Source of the DNA: Capsicum annuum
Taxonomy: Eukaryota; Streptophyta; Magnoliopsida; Solanales; Solanaceae
Assembly (NCBI RefSeq): GCF_002878395.1
Contig: NC_061120.1
Location: 95,006,116 to 95,070,115 of the forward strand
Direction: 5' to 3'
Length of the DNA stretch: 64,000 nucleotides
Made by a program: the position numbers and the translations under genes. Shown here one piece after another: positions 47,382-58,611 of this stretch (position 1 is the stretch's first letter; the number at the start of each line of letters is the position of its first letter). A model generated the notes under the pieces. The model had not been told where the DNA came from, made no database searches, and saw only the letters and a program-made list of their open reading frames with translations.

Positions 47382-48046
47382 TGATGAGTGGTGATTTTTC
47401 CACTCATTCTCACCAAACATTTGCGTACATTACCTTGTTTTGAATAAATGAATGATACATATGGTGATAAAATGTACCGATATCCACTCTTTGTAGGTAT
47501 AGATTTGAGGAGATCAAAAGATATGGATTGAAGCTGAAAATGATAAAAAGGGAGCAAAAAAAGTGTAGCTGAAGACCTGGACCACATCAGCCTCAGATAC
47601 CGCGACCGTCGTCCTCAATCTGTGGTCGCGGTAAGTCAAGACAGTCAGCAGAATGTGGTCGCAGCACACAACTACGATTGCATAGCCACAGTCGCGGACA
47701 GTCTTGCACGATCGCGATTTAGCAGGAATATGCCCAGGGGGAAGATTTGTAAAAGAACTTAGACAAATCCCAAACCATATGTAAGCAAAAAACCCTTTAT
47801 TCTTTGGGGATTTCTTACATTATAACTATTTTTTTGGATTTAAAAAAAAAAAAAAGAAAAACCCTAATTGGGAAAGTGTGTAACTATTTTTAGAGGCTTA
47901 ATTTCTTAGTGATTTTGAAAAGAATGGATGTTTTAGGAGATCCCCATGGAATATTTCTCTTTACTCTCTTCACGAGTATATAAGTAATTTAGTCTTGCTA
48001 TTATGTTGAACTAAAGTTTAATTGTTTGTGAGTGTTGTTATGTTTG
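47382..48046 (+). repeat. Inverted B-type LTR fragment, left arm
   Basis: Starts TGATGAGTGGTGATTTTTCC. It is collinear with the reverse complement of 48,590-49,251 over about 660 bp. It breaks off at 'gttatgtttg', where the opposite LTR begins. Its U3 has an inverted repeat, TACCGCGACC (47,598-47,607) and GGTCGCGGTA (47,624-47,633), and several CpG words. Confidence 0.82.
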
Positions 48047-49251
48047 TCAACTAACAAAGTGCAGATATAACACTTTTGATTTAAGATTAAGAATAGAGAA
48101 GGTTTTATGATTATGTCTACTAAAAGGTAAAGTGTGTGGGTTAATGATGTTTTGGCATGATTCTTGGTTTTTTTTTAAAAGATAGGCTTGGTCAAAAGTC
48201 ATTATAGCCAATCTTTCAATAAAACCACAACGATTTCACCTATTGGCTCTTTCGAGCACCTAATAAGTGTACAATTCGTAATTACCTAAAACCTTAATCA
48301 AGCATCCCTATTTCTAGTATGATGCTCTTCACATGGCTTATTTTTCAATCACACTTATTTCTAAGATTGCAAAAGGTATTAAACCATGGACTAAATTGTC
48401 CACTATCACTTTGTCCCCTTATAACCCTTTTTTAAGGATGTTATGGATTACCTCAAGTTTACCTTAGTCCTTCTTTTAAGAATGACAAAAGGTTTCTAGA
48501 GTTTGGAGTTTTCACCATTCAAACCCATTTGGAGATTTGGGGTTTTCAACCATCAAATTCCAAATAATAAGCTCAAGCAATGGTGGAATCCAATCATCAA
48601 CTAAAAATCATGCAAACACAACATCACACACACAATTACACTTTAGTTCAACATAATCCCAAGACTAAATTACTTAGCTACTCATAAAGAATGTACAGAG
48701 AAATATACCATGGGATCTCCGAAAACATCCATTCTTCCCAAAATCACTAAGAAACAAACCCTTCAAAAATAGTTGCACACTTACCCAATTTGGGTTTTTC
48801 TTCTTTTAAATCCAAAAAATAGTTATAAGGTAAGCAATCCCCAAAGAAGAAAGGATTTTTTATTATGTACGGTTTGGGATTAGTCTAAGTGCTTTTATAG
48901 ATCTGCCCCTGGGCATATTCCCGCTGAACCGCGATTGGGTAAGACTGTCCGGGACTATGGCAATGCGACCCAGTTGTGTGCCACGATCGTGTTCTACTGA
49001 CTTTCTTGACTTACCATGACCACGGTCATGGTAACTGAGGCTGATGTGGTTCAGGTCTTCAGCGCACCCCTCTTTGCTCCCTTTTTTATCAGTTTCAAAT
49101 TCAATCCACATCTTTTGATCTCCTCAACCCCATGCCTGCAAAGAGTGCATATTAGTGCATTTTATCACCAATATGTCTCATTCATTTATTCAAAACAAGG
49201 TAATGTGCACAAATGTTTAGTGACAATGAGTGAGAAAATCACCACTCATCA
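48047..49251 (-). repeat. B-type LTR, 3' LTR of the B block
   Basis: On the minus strand it starts TGATGAGTGGTGATTTTCTC at 49,251, directly after the polypurine tract. It is collinear with 53,212-54,220 and 63,473-64,000. It ends prematurely in 'tcaactaacaaag' at the fusion point and lacks the terminal segment that LTR 53,212-54,220 has. A near-continuous 22-bp palindrome (TACCATGACC and GGTCATGGTA, two bases apart) lies at 49,012-49,033. Confidence 0.8.
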
Positions 49252-51555
49252 ACACCCCCAACTAAAGATCTTCTTCTTCCTCAAGAAACAACACCCCTTA
49301 TTATGAGACAATTTTATATATAAGTCTTCATGCTATCACCTAATGATCATGATGACTGAAACTTGATTGCTATCACCAAAAGCTTTTCACACATGGGCAA
49401 ATAGGCTTTTAAAGACTCCCCTCATCATAAAATGGAATAGTGAAGTATGTAATAGACTTTAGGGAGCAACTATGTAACAACTACTAAAACTCTCGAAATA
49501 AGTCACATATTGATTACAATCGTGCTATACCTCCGTTTATCTTATTGTGCAGAAGATTAAAAAATCACCCACCTCAACTAATTCACATGCATCCTCACGA
49601 GAAAGATAAAATTCACACAACTAGTTACCAAGCATGAAACAAGGAATGTTAAGTGCAAACACTCACTCTCTCGAGAAATTCTCCATATTAACAAGTACTA
49701 AGCCATAAGCTTGCCCCTATTTTCAATCACCATTACAATGACCACACTTGGTTGGGAATCACAAAGGGATTTTGTTTTATAAATGTAGGTTTAGGGTTGG
49801 GGTAGGATATCATTTGGGAATAACATGACTACACCCTTCCTTGAACATTCACATCACACTTTTTCAATTCTCCTTTTTGGCTAAGGGCTACTCTTCTTTA
49901 ATTTCTTTTTTTTCTAACACCTACTTATATCTTTCTTTGTGCACCACTTTTCTTTCACTTTTTCCTTGCAACTTACACACACTTCATTCCTTAGATGTAC
50001 TCATTCATTTTCTATTTATTTATTTTCTTAGTTTAAGCTCATAAGGCATTTCACTAACAACTTTGTGGCCTTACACTTTCTTCCATCAACCTTTACCACC
50101 CCCAACTTAGGCTTTTAGCCTCAAGTTATATTTTTACGTTCAAGGAGGGTTTGGTTCAAAATAGAGATAAAAAGGATGGGTCGGGTTGTAATGAGTTTAC
50201 CAAAAGAAAGGTCCAAAGGCTAAAAGTGGGTACTAAGGATAATTACGCATGGGTAGGCTTTTTAGGCTAGAGTGGGTTCCTAGAATTACAAGATGGCCTA
50301 CGATCATTTTACCAACCAAGCACAATCAACATTTAGCTTTGAAAGACTAAAAGGGAAAGTTCTAGATGGTACAAGTACACATGAGACGTAGACAATTAAG
50401 CTCACACACGTGGCATGAGAATATTTTAAAAGGAGTTTAATTGTTCTACCCGCTCAAGATAAATATGGAGTATTCACAATTTTAAATTTAAAGTCAATTT
50501 TCAGAGCCATAGAAAGAGGAAAAGTTTTATCATGATGTTGCCACGTCCCTGCCTTTGAATTATGCAAAATTTTTAGATGAAGGGGGTTTTTTGTTGTTGT
50601 ATCCGCATCCGCACCACGCATAATTTGCTAGTCATGGCAACAAACCAAGCTATAGTCTCACATTGTGAACTATAGTACAGGTGAACCACCCATATAGTTG
50701 CTCAGTCTTCACCAACGGGTATGAATGTGATCCCAAATCATTAATGCCATAGGTACTTATACTTTTCTTGCATTTCATGGTCCCAGTGCCATAGGTACTT
50801 AGAGTTCCCCTGCACCTATGGTTAGAAACCCAGAAATAATGATGAAGATCGTCTACTAAAACTAAACTAAAGTAACAAATAAAGTAACAAACCTAAAACA
50901 AAATAACTAATCCATTCAAAGGTGAACACTATCAGAGTGCCTGAATATTACAACCCAAATAAAAATACAAATTATCTAGAAGAGCAGAAAGGCATGCAGC
51001 AATATCAATAATATAAGGAAAAATTAAATGAATAAGTAGACACCCCCAACTGAAAAGGTATTAGTGCCTCTACTACATAAATAATCAAGGACAAAGGAGA
51101 TAAAGGCACTCCCTGGAACTATATTAAGGGTTGTTATCACTGTCAGACTATGCATCATCACCATCCTCCTCAAGATCGGATCAAAACTGCCATTGAAAAC
51201 TTAAAAAAGAGTGTACAAAAAATAAGAGGGAAATCAAGGGATAAGTGGCCTAAATGATCATGATCGCAACTAAGTAACCATGATTATGGGCACATGGGTG
51301 ACCACATTTTCTCCTACGTGTTGTGATCACAGTAACTGAGAGAACTTTTGCTCCTTTGTTATCCCCTGTTCAGCTCTTTTTCCCATTTTACACTTATTTG
51401 GTCCCTATTCAGTTTGTGATGCATATTTCTGCCTACTTACCCTTTTTAAAACATAACTAATGCACTCAATAGTGCTATACTTTCATGAGCTATTCATATG
51501 GAAAATCTACCATTAACACTATAAAAGGTAACAATTAGGATACGAGCCACTTTCG
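49252..51555 (-). other. 3' interior and polypurine tract of the B block
   Basis: Non-coding. On the minus strand it ends in 'gaggaagaagaag...TTAGTTGGGGGTGT', directly before the LTR, so 49,252-49,262 is the polypurine tract. A second 'cagttgggggtgt' lies near 51,045-51,057. The segment 51,190-51,500 resembles, at low similarity, the start of a B-type LTR ('gggagcaaa' and 'tcagttac' words in order) and may be an older LTR fragment. The pyrimidine-rich plus-strand frame at 49,841 is not a gene. Confidence 0.6.
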
Positions 51556-53190
51556 TGGCATTTGTGGGTTGCGTTCCATATAGCACCTTAGTTATCATTG
51601 TGGCACGACGTTCTTCTTTCTCAATTTTCAAGTTAGTTTTTCAAGTCCCCACTTACCAACCTCTCTATCATCAATTTGTTTTGTTGCTATTTTTTCCGTC
51701 TTTTTCTTCCCTTCTTCGTCTTGACTTTGGAATAATTTTTTCTCTACCTTCGTACTCCTTGTACATATTGCTAAGACTTAGTCACTACTTTTAGGATTAG
51801 TAATTTTATCCCTAGAGGGACCAATTCTAGTATTATCATCCAATCGTGCAAAGATTTGTCCAATTTGGGTCTCAAAATTCTTAAAAAAAAGTGGAGTGAG
51901 ACACCACGGTTTTGGAGAGTTGAGATAACTCCTCTTTCAATTCACAGACCATTTTGTTTGCACTTTCTACTCTATTCAAGATTATTTATAGCACATCTTT
52001 GGTCTTAAACCTTGTTAGATCAATTGAACTTGACTCTTTGTTATAAACTCGGTCATGGTGGGCGATAAAATGGAAACAAACATATTTGCGGTCTCCGTAA
52101 AATTGACCACTATCCTGATTCATCAACCTAGATTTTCACCTCACCGTTGATTGCCTGAGTGAAAAACCTTTGAATTGTTTGGAAAATATTTGATCTCTTC
52201 ATCCAAATGTTTATCTTCCTCACCATAGGCCCTAGACGTTGTGACATTTTCCATTTCCGCATGTGCACATGTAACATATTTTGTTTGGAACTCAATTTGG
52301 GTAAAAATCTTTACCAAAGTCTCCTCTTGTTCCTCTTCCTGCTTTCTTTGTTCTATAATAACCATGGGTATAGAGAGAGAGCTATTCAAGACACTAGTGT
52401 CATGGGTATGCCATTCTAGATTTTGTTTAATCACCGCTCTCAACAATTTTGTAGGCGCATGGAAGTGCAGGTTTAAGAGAGAACCTTCCTCCGCTTTGTT
52501 CACCATAGATTGGTTACAAGTGTCTAGTGCCTGGTAGAATATTTAAAGAAGTATCTTCCCCAGAACCTCATGGTTTGGGCATATTTCTTACTTTCTATTA
52601 AACCTCTCCCATACTTCATGAAGCGGCTCCCCACTCCTTTGTCTAAAGTTGATGTCTCTTCTCTTGTGTGGCACACCTTAGGGAAAAGAAAGTATTAACC
52701 TAAAAACATCTTTTTAAGATTGTTCCATGAAGTGATTGAAGTCATAGGTACTGAATGGTGCCACAACAATGCTTTGCCTATTAGTGAAAATGGGAAAAGA
52801 TAGAGCTGAAAAGCTTTTTGTGTGGTGTGTGCAATGTTGGATGGAACACACACCTCAAAGAAATTCTTTACATGAACATAGGGTCCTCATACGCTTGACC
52901 CTCATACAACCCTTTAATTTTTAATAAATAAAGCATAAAGCTCATCACGTGGAGTGTCCCGCTCTCATAAGGTGGGATACGGGTTGCTCCAATTTGGCCC
53001 GCACCCTTTGGTTGGCTGTCTCCATCAAGGAGAACATCAAATGACTCCTCATTAATAGTGCCTTCACTCATAATTCTATTCACTTTAGGTTTACCTACAA
53101 GAACTCCAAAAACAATAAATATAAAAAAATACACCACTCCAGATATACCCAAGTAAAAAACACACCATACAAGTGAAATCTTTATTTCAC
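51556..53190 (-). pseudogene. gag: gag of the B-type element (gag only)
   Basis: Read right to left: leader, then GLYEGQAYEDPMF and FQLYLFPFSLIGKALLWHHS (52,740-52,960), the capsid core. The frame at 52,141-52,506 follows (LLNLHFHAPTKLLRAV, IEQRKQEEEQEETL). The coiled C-terminal segment comes next, FKNFETQIGQIFARLDDNTR (about 51,830-51,890), and a Lys-rich end. No protease follows. It is collinear with the gag at 61,915-63,451, and the two can be aligned across stops and frameshifts. Confidence 0.8.
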
Positions 53191-53210
53191 TCCCCAGTAA
53201 CAAAACTATT
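53191..53210 (-). other. Primer-binding site of the B-type element
   Basis: The minus strand reads AATAGTTTTGTTACTGGGGA immediately after the LTR end TTATCA. The GTTxCxGGGGA part agrees with the tRNA-Asp-type site. Confidence 0.6.
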
Positions 53211-53211
53211 T

Positions 53212-54220
53212 TGATAACTCTGAACTCACTCCCATGATTAAGGGGTGAGGTGGTCATTGTCAAACAACCCAACTAGAGTTAGGATCGAATCCAAAAGGAG
53301 GGAATTATAGGCTTCAAATCTTAGGGTGTCCTAGTTACTACGAGTTTACACGGAATGATAATAAACACGACATGTAAAATAAAATGGAGGGGGCTTTAAT
53401 TTGGAGATAGTTTTTCAAATAACAAAGCGTGGATATAACACTTTTGATTTAAGATTAAGAATAGAGAGGGATTTTGGATTATGTCTACTTAAAGGTAAAG
53501 TGTGTGCGTTAACGATGGTTTAGCATGATTCTTAGTTGTTGTTAAAATTTGGATTAAGGGGTTTTCACCCATCAAATTCCAACTAATAAGCTCAAGAAAT
53601 GGTAGAATCCAAACTCAACAGCTAAAAATCATGCAAATACAACAACACCCACACACAATTACACATTAGTTCAACATAATCCCAAGACTAAATAACTTAG
53701 CTACTCATGAAAAAAGTAAAGAGAAATATACCATGGAGATCTCCCAAAACATCCATTCTTTACAAAATCACTAAGAAATTAAGCCTCCAAAAATAGTTAC
53801 ACACATGCCCAATTAGGGTTTTTCTTCTTTTAAATTCAAAAAAATAGTTATAAGGTAAGCAATCCCCAAAGAAAAAAGGGCTTTTTTCTTATATATGGTT
53901 TGGGATTAATGGCAATGCGACCGCGGTTCTTTTTCATGACCACATTTTGCTGACTATCTTAACTTACCACGATTGTAGATTAAGGACCGCGGTCATGGTA
54001 ACTAAGGCTGATGTGGTCCAGGTCTTCAACTGCACTCTATTTTGCACTCTTTGTTTATCATTTGTAGCTTCAATCCATATCTTTTGATCTCGTCAACTCT
54101 ATGCCTACAAAGAGTAGACATTAGTGAATTTTATTACTAATATGTCTCATTTATTCATTCAAAACAAGGTAAAGTTCTCAAATGTTTTGTGAGAATAAGT
54201 TGAAAAATTACCACTCATCA
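53212..54220 (-). repeat. B-type LTR, 5' LTR of the B block (1,009 bp)
   Basis: On the minus strand it starts TGATGAGTGGTAATTTTTCA at 54,220 and ends GAGTTATCA at 53,212. Compared with 48,047-49,251 it lacks several hundred bases in the middle (junction near 53,550) but keeps the terminal segment next to the primer site. The U3 CpG words are partly decayed (53,930-54,000). Confidence 0.82.
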
Positions 54221-55427
54221 GGATCATGATTATGCCTCTTGTACTTGTTGACTTAAAATTTGAATTCATTAAATTGTTAGGCTAAGAGTCTATGATGATT
54301 CAACGTGGGTTAAACATATGCCATGTGTGTGTAAGGTATTATATATTCCTTGTTTCATATGATATCTTGAACTTTCCTGGTCTGTGTACAAAGCGAAATA
54401 AAGAGTGTGGGTTTAGAAGATGATATAGGCATTTCTTTGATAGCCATGTTTTATACCTTCTGTTGACCTACCCTTTGTGCTTAATCCTAGTCAAACTCAT
54501 TGAGCCTTTAGCTTTTTCTTTGGAAGCCTCATGTGTAGCTTAATCCCTTCTTTAATATACTTTAATAAAATCCAAAGTTCCTAGACACTTTAAATTAAAA
54601 TTAATTGAATTAGGAGTGTGAAATTAAAGAAAAAAAGTTTAAATTGAAGCCCCAAAGTCATAGTTATTGGTGTTCAAAAGGATTTTTATGTGTTGTGGGG
54701 GGAGTTGAGTAATGAATAGAATGGAAAATTTTTTAAAATTGAATGAGTTATGCATAAAATCCTCCCACCATGGTATATGTAAATGAGCTTAAGAAGATGG
54801 GGTGGAAAACAAAAGAATGGGGTAAACAAAAACAGTGTAATTTAGTTGCTGAAGATTGGTTTTAACTGAATAATGTAGTGTATTAAAGCTCTTAGGGAAG
54901 ATAGTCACTATTCCAAAATAGTTCCCACCTATCCCTTAGCCTATATTACAACCCGAAAATACCTATTTGATCCTAAGTTTAACATTCTGATATTAGTGCA
55001 GTACTACACAAAGGCAAGCCTATGGTTCATCTAGTGCAACTTGTGAATTCCTTATGAGAGTGAGGGAAATTTGATTCTTGTATCCATTATTATGTTATAA
55101 AATTCTTTGATATGAGTGATTATGGTTAACTCCCTTATTGTGAGGGAATATATTTAATGAATGTGAAAGTTTTTTATGAGGTCCTTGATTTAGCATTATG
55201 CATAAGTTTGCCCACTTGGTGAGTCAATTCTTGAGGCTAGGATGTTTCAAAGTAGTGTTCATAAGCTTTCAATTGTACATAACATGATTAGTGTATAAAC
55301 TTGCATTTTGTGTAGTCATTATAGTACTATCTTAAGTGTCTTGCTTGAAGTAGAAGTGTAGAGTATCCTTATCTTACTTATAGTAAAGAGTTGTTCGAGA
55401 ATGAACAAGGCTTTAAGTATAGGGTAG
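54221..55427 (+). other. 3' interior of element A, second part, with palindrome and polypurine tract
   Basis: Non-coding and collinear with element A' 29,300-30,581. It ends with TTGTTCGAGAATGAACAA (55,391-55,408), a dyad matching the A' palindrome, and the tract AAGTATAGGGTAG abutting the 3' LTR. Confidence 0.72.
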
Positions 55428-57092
55428 TGATGTTGGGTGTATTTATGCAGTCTAGTGTTACTATTCTAGCTTGTCTAGTCTTGTTTTAAGGATAATTCAT
55501 GTAATTTATGTTTAATGATGATTTTAATAAGTATATAAGTGTTAAATAATGTGATTACAATGGTTAAAAGTGTTTCCAAACAATTTTAGGTTTAACCTGA
55601 TCAGTTAGAGTTCAATCGAGAAAACTAGTTTTACTAGCTTGATATAAGTGTGTATCTAGTTGGTTTTGTTGGTTTCTATAGCATTAAATTAATTTCAATG
55701 GGTGTTATTTTGTAATTATATGTGGAACATCTTATGTATAATGTGTAGTGGTCAATTGGATCAAGTCTAGAGCCAAAATAATAAGTTAAAGTGCAATATG
55801 AGCAAACTAGTCTTAGCTCATGTTTTGAGTTCATCGTTCTTGATTTGTGTAGTTTTGATCTCTAACCCATGGTAAAAATTGATGTAGGATCTTTTTTGAT
55901 ATTTATTATGATGATATATGGATGATTTAAAGGTTGTAAATCCATTGGAAACACACCAAAAAAGGTTAGATAAAGGAAGGACGTTGGAACACTTAGCCAA
56001 AAACTTGGATGCAACTTCCAGTGAGGTATCGCGAAAGGGGTGCGTTGCGACTCCTAATTCACTCAAGCATCTAGTGTGGCATGATGCCTACTTGACTTGA
56101 CCAGATAGTGAAATTTTACCCTTGCTGAAGTTGACATCTAGTGCGGCGCGACCCTATTCCAAACACGACCAAGAGATAGTTTCCTACTCCCATACAGCTT
56201 GGACTTTAGTTGCTATAAATCCAATGCATTATACACGTTATTAATAACTTTTGAACGTCTTTGGAGATTAAGGAGGCTTCTTAAACTCATCTTTTATGTT
56301 TTATTATTCTATATTTAACTTTTTAATAGATCATAACATGTATTCAATTAATTTAATTACGGTTATGTCGATTAGTGGCTAAGAACTCCTTTTCCGGGGT
56401 TAAAGCCAAGAACATGAAGACTATTGTTTTGAATTTATTTCATTAAATTAGTTATCATATTTGGTTGCTATTTTATATTTGTTTTAACTATTTCGAGGAT
56501 TGATCACCCTTAGAATATATATATTGTCAAACTTTTGATCTCGGGAGAGGGAATAGGAAGATAAAACGTGGGAATAAACAAAGTAAGGTTCGTAGTATAT
56601 TTTGAAATAAGGAATGTGAATTAGTGTTTAGGACATGGAAGTACCTATAATCCTTACTTGATTCAAACATAGGATGATTGCTTACAGAACTAAATTGGAT
56701 TATTACATCCCCGCTCAATTATGTAGTTGTAATGTCCAAGTTTGGCAAACATTTAGAGGTCGGGAGGCCATGGTCATGCAATTAACCCTACGAATCAAAA
56801 ACAAAGATAAGCAATTTAATGAATGAATTTCAATAACATAGTATGATTTTTCGAAGTTCTTTAACCTTGGGCATTACTCCATTGATTGTCTCAAGTCTTT
56901 TACTTTATGCACTATTTACTTTACATTTAGTTATAACTTTAAAACTCACTTGTGGTTACTCTTGCATCAATTGAAACTAAAATTGAATAATTGTAAGAAA
57001 AAGTCCCTGTGGGATCAATACTCGTGTTTCTTGAAGGCCACTATATTACTTGATAGACCACGTACACTTGTGTGTGCGCTTGGGCACTGTCA
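55428..57092 (+). repeat. 3' LTR of element A (1,665 bp)
   Basis: Starts TGATGTTGGGTGTATTTATG and ends GGGCACTGTCA. It is collinear with 42,827-44,385, with extra material near 55,580-55,620 and 56,270-56,350. The frame of gag G resumes on its right side. Confidence 0.85.
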
Positions 57093-58490
57093 AGTTCTTG
57101 GCATCAGTAAATTCCACCCCTTTGAGCAACTTAGTCATCATAGCCTATGGAAAACTTCCTTGAATTATTAGCAGTATTATTACAACTATCTAGTGGTACG
57201 TACAACCCACTTCTGTCACCCTTGTTCTTCCAATTGCATTGCTCGTAATTTTTGTAACTAGCTTTGTCATAATAATTATCCCTTTGATAGTTTCGACCTT
57301 AGTTTTCTTGGTCATTGACCCGAAAACCCTCTGTTTATTCAAATAGTTAGATTATTCCACTGAATTAGATTCTACTACTCAACCATGTAAACCAACTTCC
57401 TTGACATTCTCAACACCATCGGTAAACAAGTGCTTTGTTATCAAATATATTTGAGTTTTCAAATATTTCATATCTTATCTTGCTCCAATTCTCTATGGTG
57501 TTGATCGACTGAGATACCCACTATATATGTAATTCTTCCTACCTCAAAATATCTATTATGTCAAGCTCTCTTAGTTTGATCAGTCTGTCAAGTATCACAA
57601 TCATATCTCTGAAAGTGTGTGCCATAAAAGCACTTCCAGCTACATTGTCAACTGTTTGTCTTTGTTTTTGAGTTCAATGACCCATAGAATATTTGCATCA
57701 AGTGATAATTATTCATCTTGTGATTAGGAAATTGAGTCAACTTCTTCTTGAACCCAATACATGTCTCATGTAATCCTTCATTCAATAGCTTTCTGAAGTT
57801 ACTTATCTCATCCCTTAACTGTAACACATGGAAGGCAAAAAGAACCTTTCTAAGAACGCTCCTTTTCATTGCCTTTTATTTTTTATAAAATTAGGTGCTA
57901 GCATAGTCAGCCACAGAATTGTCTCCACAAATAGAGATAACAGAAATAACATCAACCAAATTGCATTCTAACTAACTCCTTGACAATCAAAGGAATTTCA
58001 TATGATAATGAATTTTACTAAGTGCATGACTGGATAATCATTAGGCAGCCCACCAATCAAACCCTTCAATTTAAATTATTAAATCACCTTGATAGTGAAA
58101 TTAAAATTTGTCCTAGGAGCCAGGAAAGGTATTACAATTGCTTCAGTAGCACCAGACCCATTAAAATCAGCATCAGCATCATCTAAAGTGAAATTGTCTG
58201 CAGGTTAGTAGTACCATCTGCCTCGTGCTTGGTGATTTTGATTACCTGGAGCAATATTATCAACATGTTGTCCATTCATCGGATCGACAAACTCATCATC
58301 ACTCATATCTTCATTATTATTGCTTTTTATATGACTAGATATATCTGTATTAATTGATTTATTTGTGCATCGACAAGTGCAACCAGTCTTTTTGCATCTT
58401 ATTGTATATGTATTTTCATCCTTAATGCTATTTAGTTCAATGTCATAAGGAAATAGTGGTTGACCCTAACGACGAGTACTCTGCATGCAC
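57093..58490 (-). pseudogene. gag: gag N-terminal and middle part of element G
   Basis: Read right to left from about 58,490: an acidic start (MSDDEFVDPMNGQHVDNI), then the capsid region at 57,648-57,869 with LRDEISNFRKLLNEGLHETC and NYHLMQIFYGSLNS. The Arg/Tyr/Asn-rich segment (NYQRDNYYDKASYKNYEQ) follows, then SGLYVPLD, ending ...KGVEFTDA at the edge of element A. Relatives continue directly with GVKEMK, which is found at 42,826 leftward. This makes 57,093-58,490 and 42,030-42,826 one frame split by element A. Confidence 0.8.
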
Positions 58491-58588
58491 GAGTGTGAGT
58501 CTATAATTAAAAAATAATAAATAAAAGTAAAATTAGAAAATGGGACTAAAAGTCAAATAAAAATCATACACTTGATTAAAAATTATAT

Positions 58589-58606
58589 TCCCTGGAAATA
58601 ATGGAA
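58589..58606 (-). other. Primer-binding site of element G, decayed
   Basis: The minus strand reads TTCCATTATTTCCAGGGA, about 10 of 18 matches to the tRNA-Asp-type site; most differences are C-to-T or G-to-A. It lies five bases (AATTT on the minus strand) from the nearest LTR. Confidence 0.5.
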
Positions 58607-58611
58607 AAATT

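Larger units (their letters stand above)
47382..54220. mobile_element. B-type gag-only element with inverted U3 termini, inserted in element A
   Basis: The main body is a minus-strand element: 5' LTR 53,212-54,220, primer site 53,191-53,210, gag 51,556-53,190, 3' interior, polypurine tract 49,252-49,262, 3' LTR 48,047-49,251. The 3' LTR lacks its last 200 bases or so and is fused head-on to an inverted LTR start (47,382-48,046). Both outer ends therefore read TGATGAGTGG inward. Protease and polymerase are absent. The flanks join to restore element A; AGCTC on the left and GGATC on the right may be a mutated 5-bp duplication (3 of 5 match). Confidence 0.72.
42827..57092 (+). mobile_element. 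Element A: non-autonomous Athila/Tat-type retrotransposon, split by a B-type block
   Basis: Two collinear LTRs (42,827-44,385 and 55,428-57,092) bracket a tRNA-Asp-type primer site, a gag-protease frame, the hairpin region, a 3' interior and a polypurine tract. Removing the inserted block at 47,382-54,220 leaves about 7.4 kb. The join then restores the order seen in element A' ('cacctaggctc...ttatgactcttgttg', 29,282-29,310). Reverse transcriptase and integrase are absent. The outer flanks are two pieces of one gag frame (element G). No matching 5-bp target duplication is visible (ACCTG and AGTTC), probably through decay. Confidence 0.82.

Noticed and set aside
42822..57097. Target-site duplication for element A
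   Set aside because: The flanking 5-mers ACCTG and AGTTC do not match; the insertion is supported by the split gag frame instead.
57093..57110. Second primer-binding site after the 3' LTR of element A
   Set aside because: 'ttggcatcagt' looks like a primer site, but gag of element G reads through it (TDA codons), so the likeness is probably chance.
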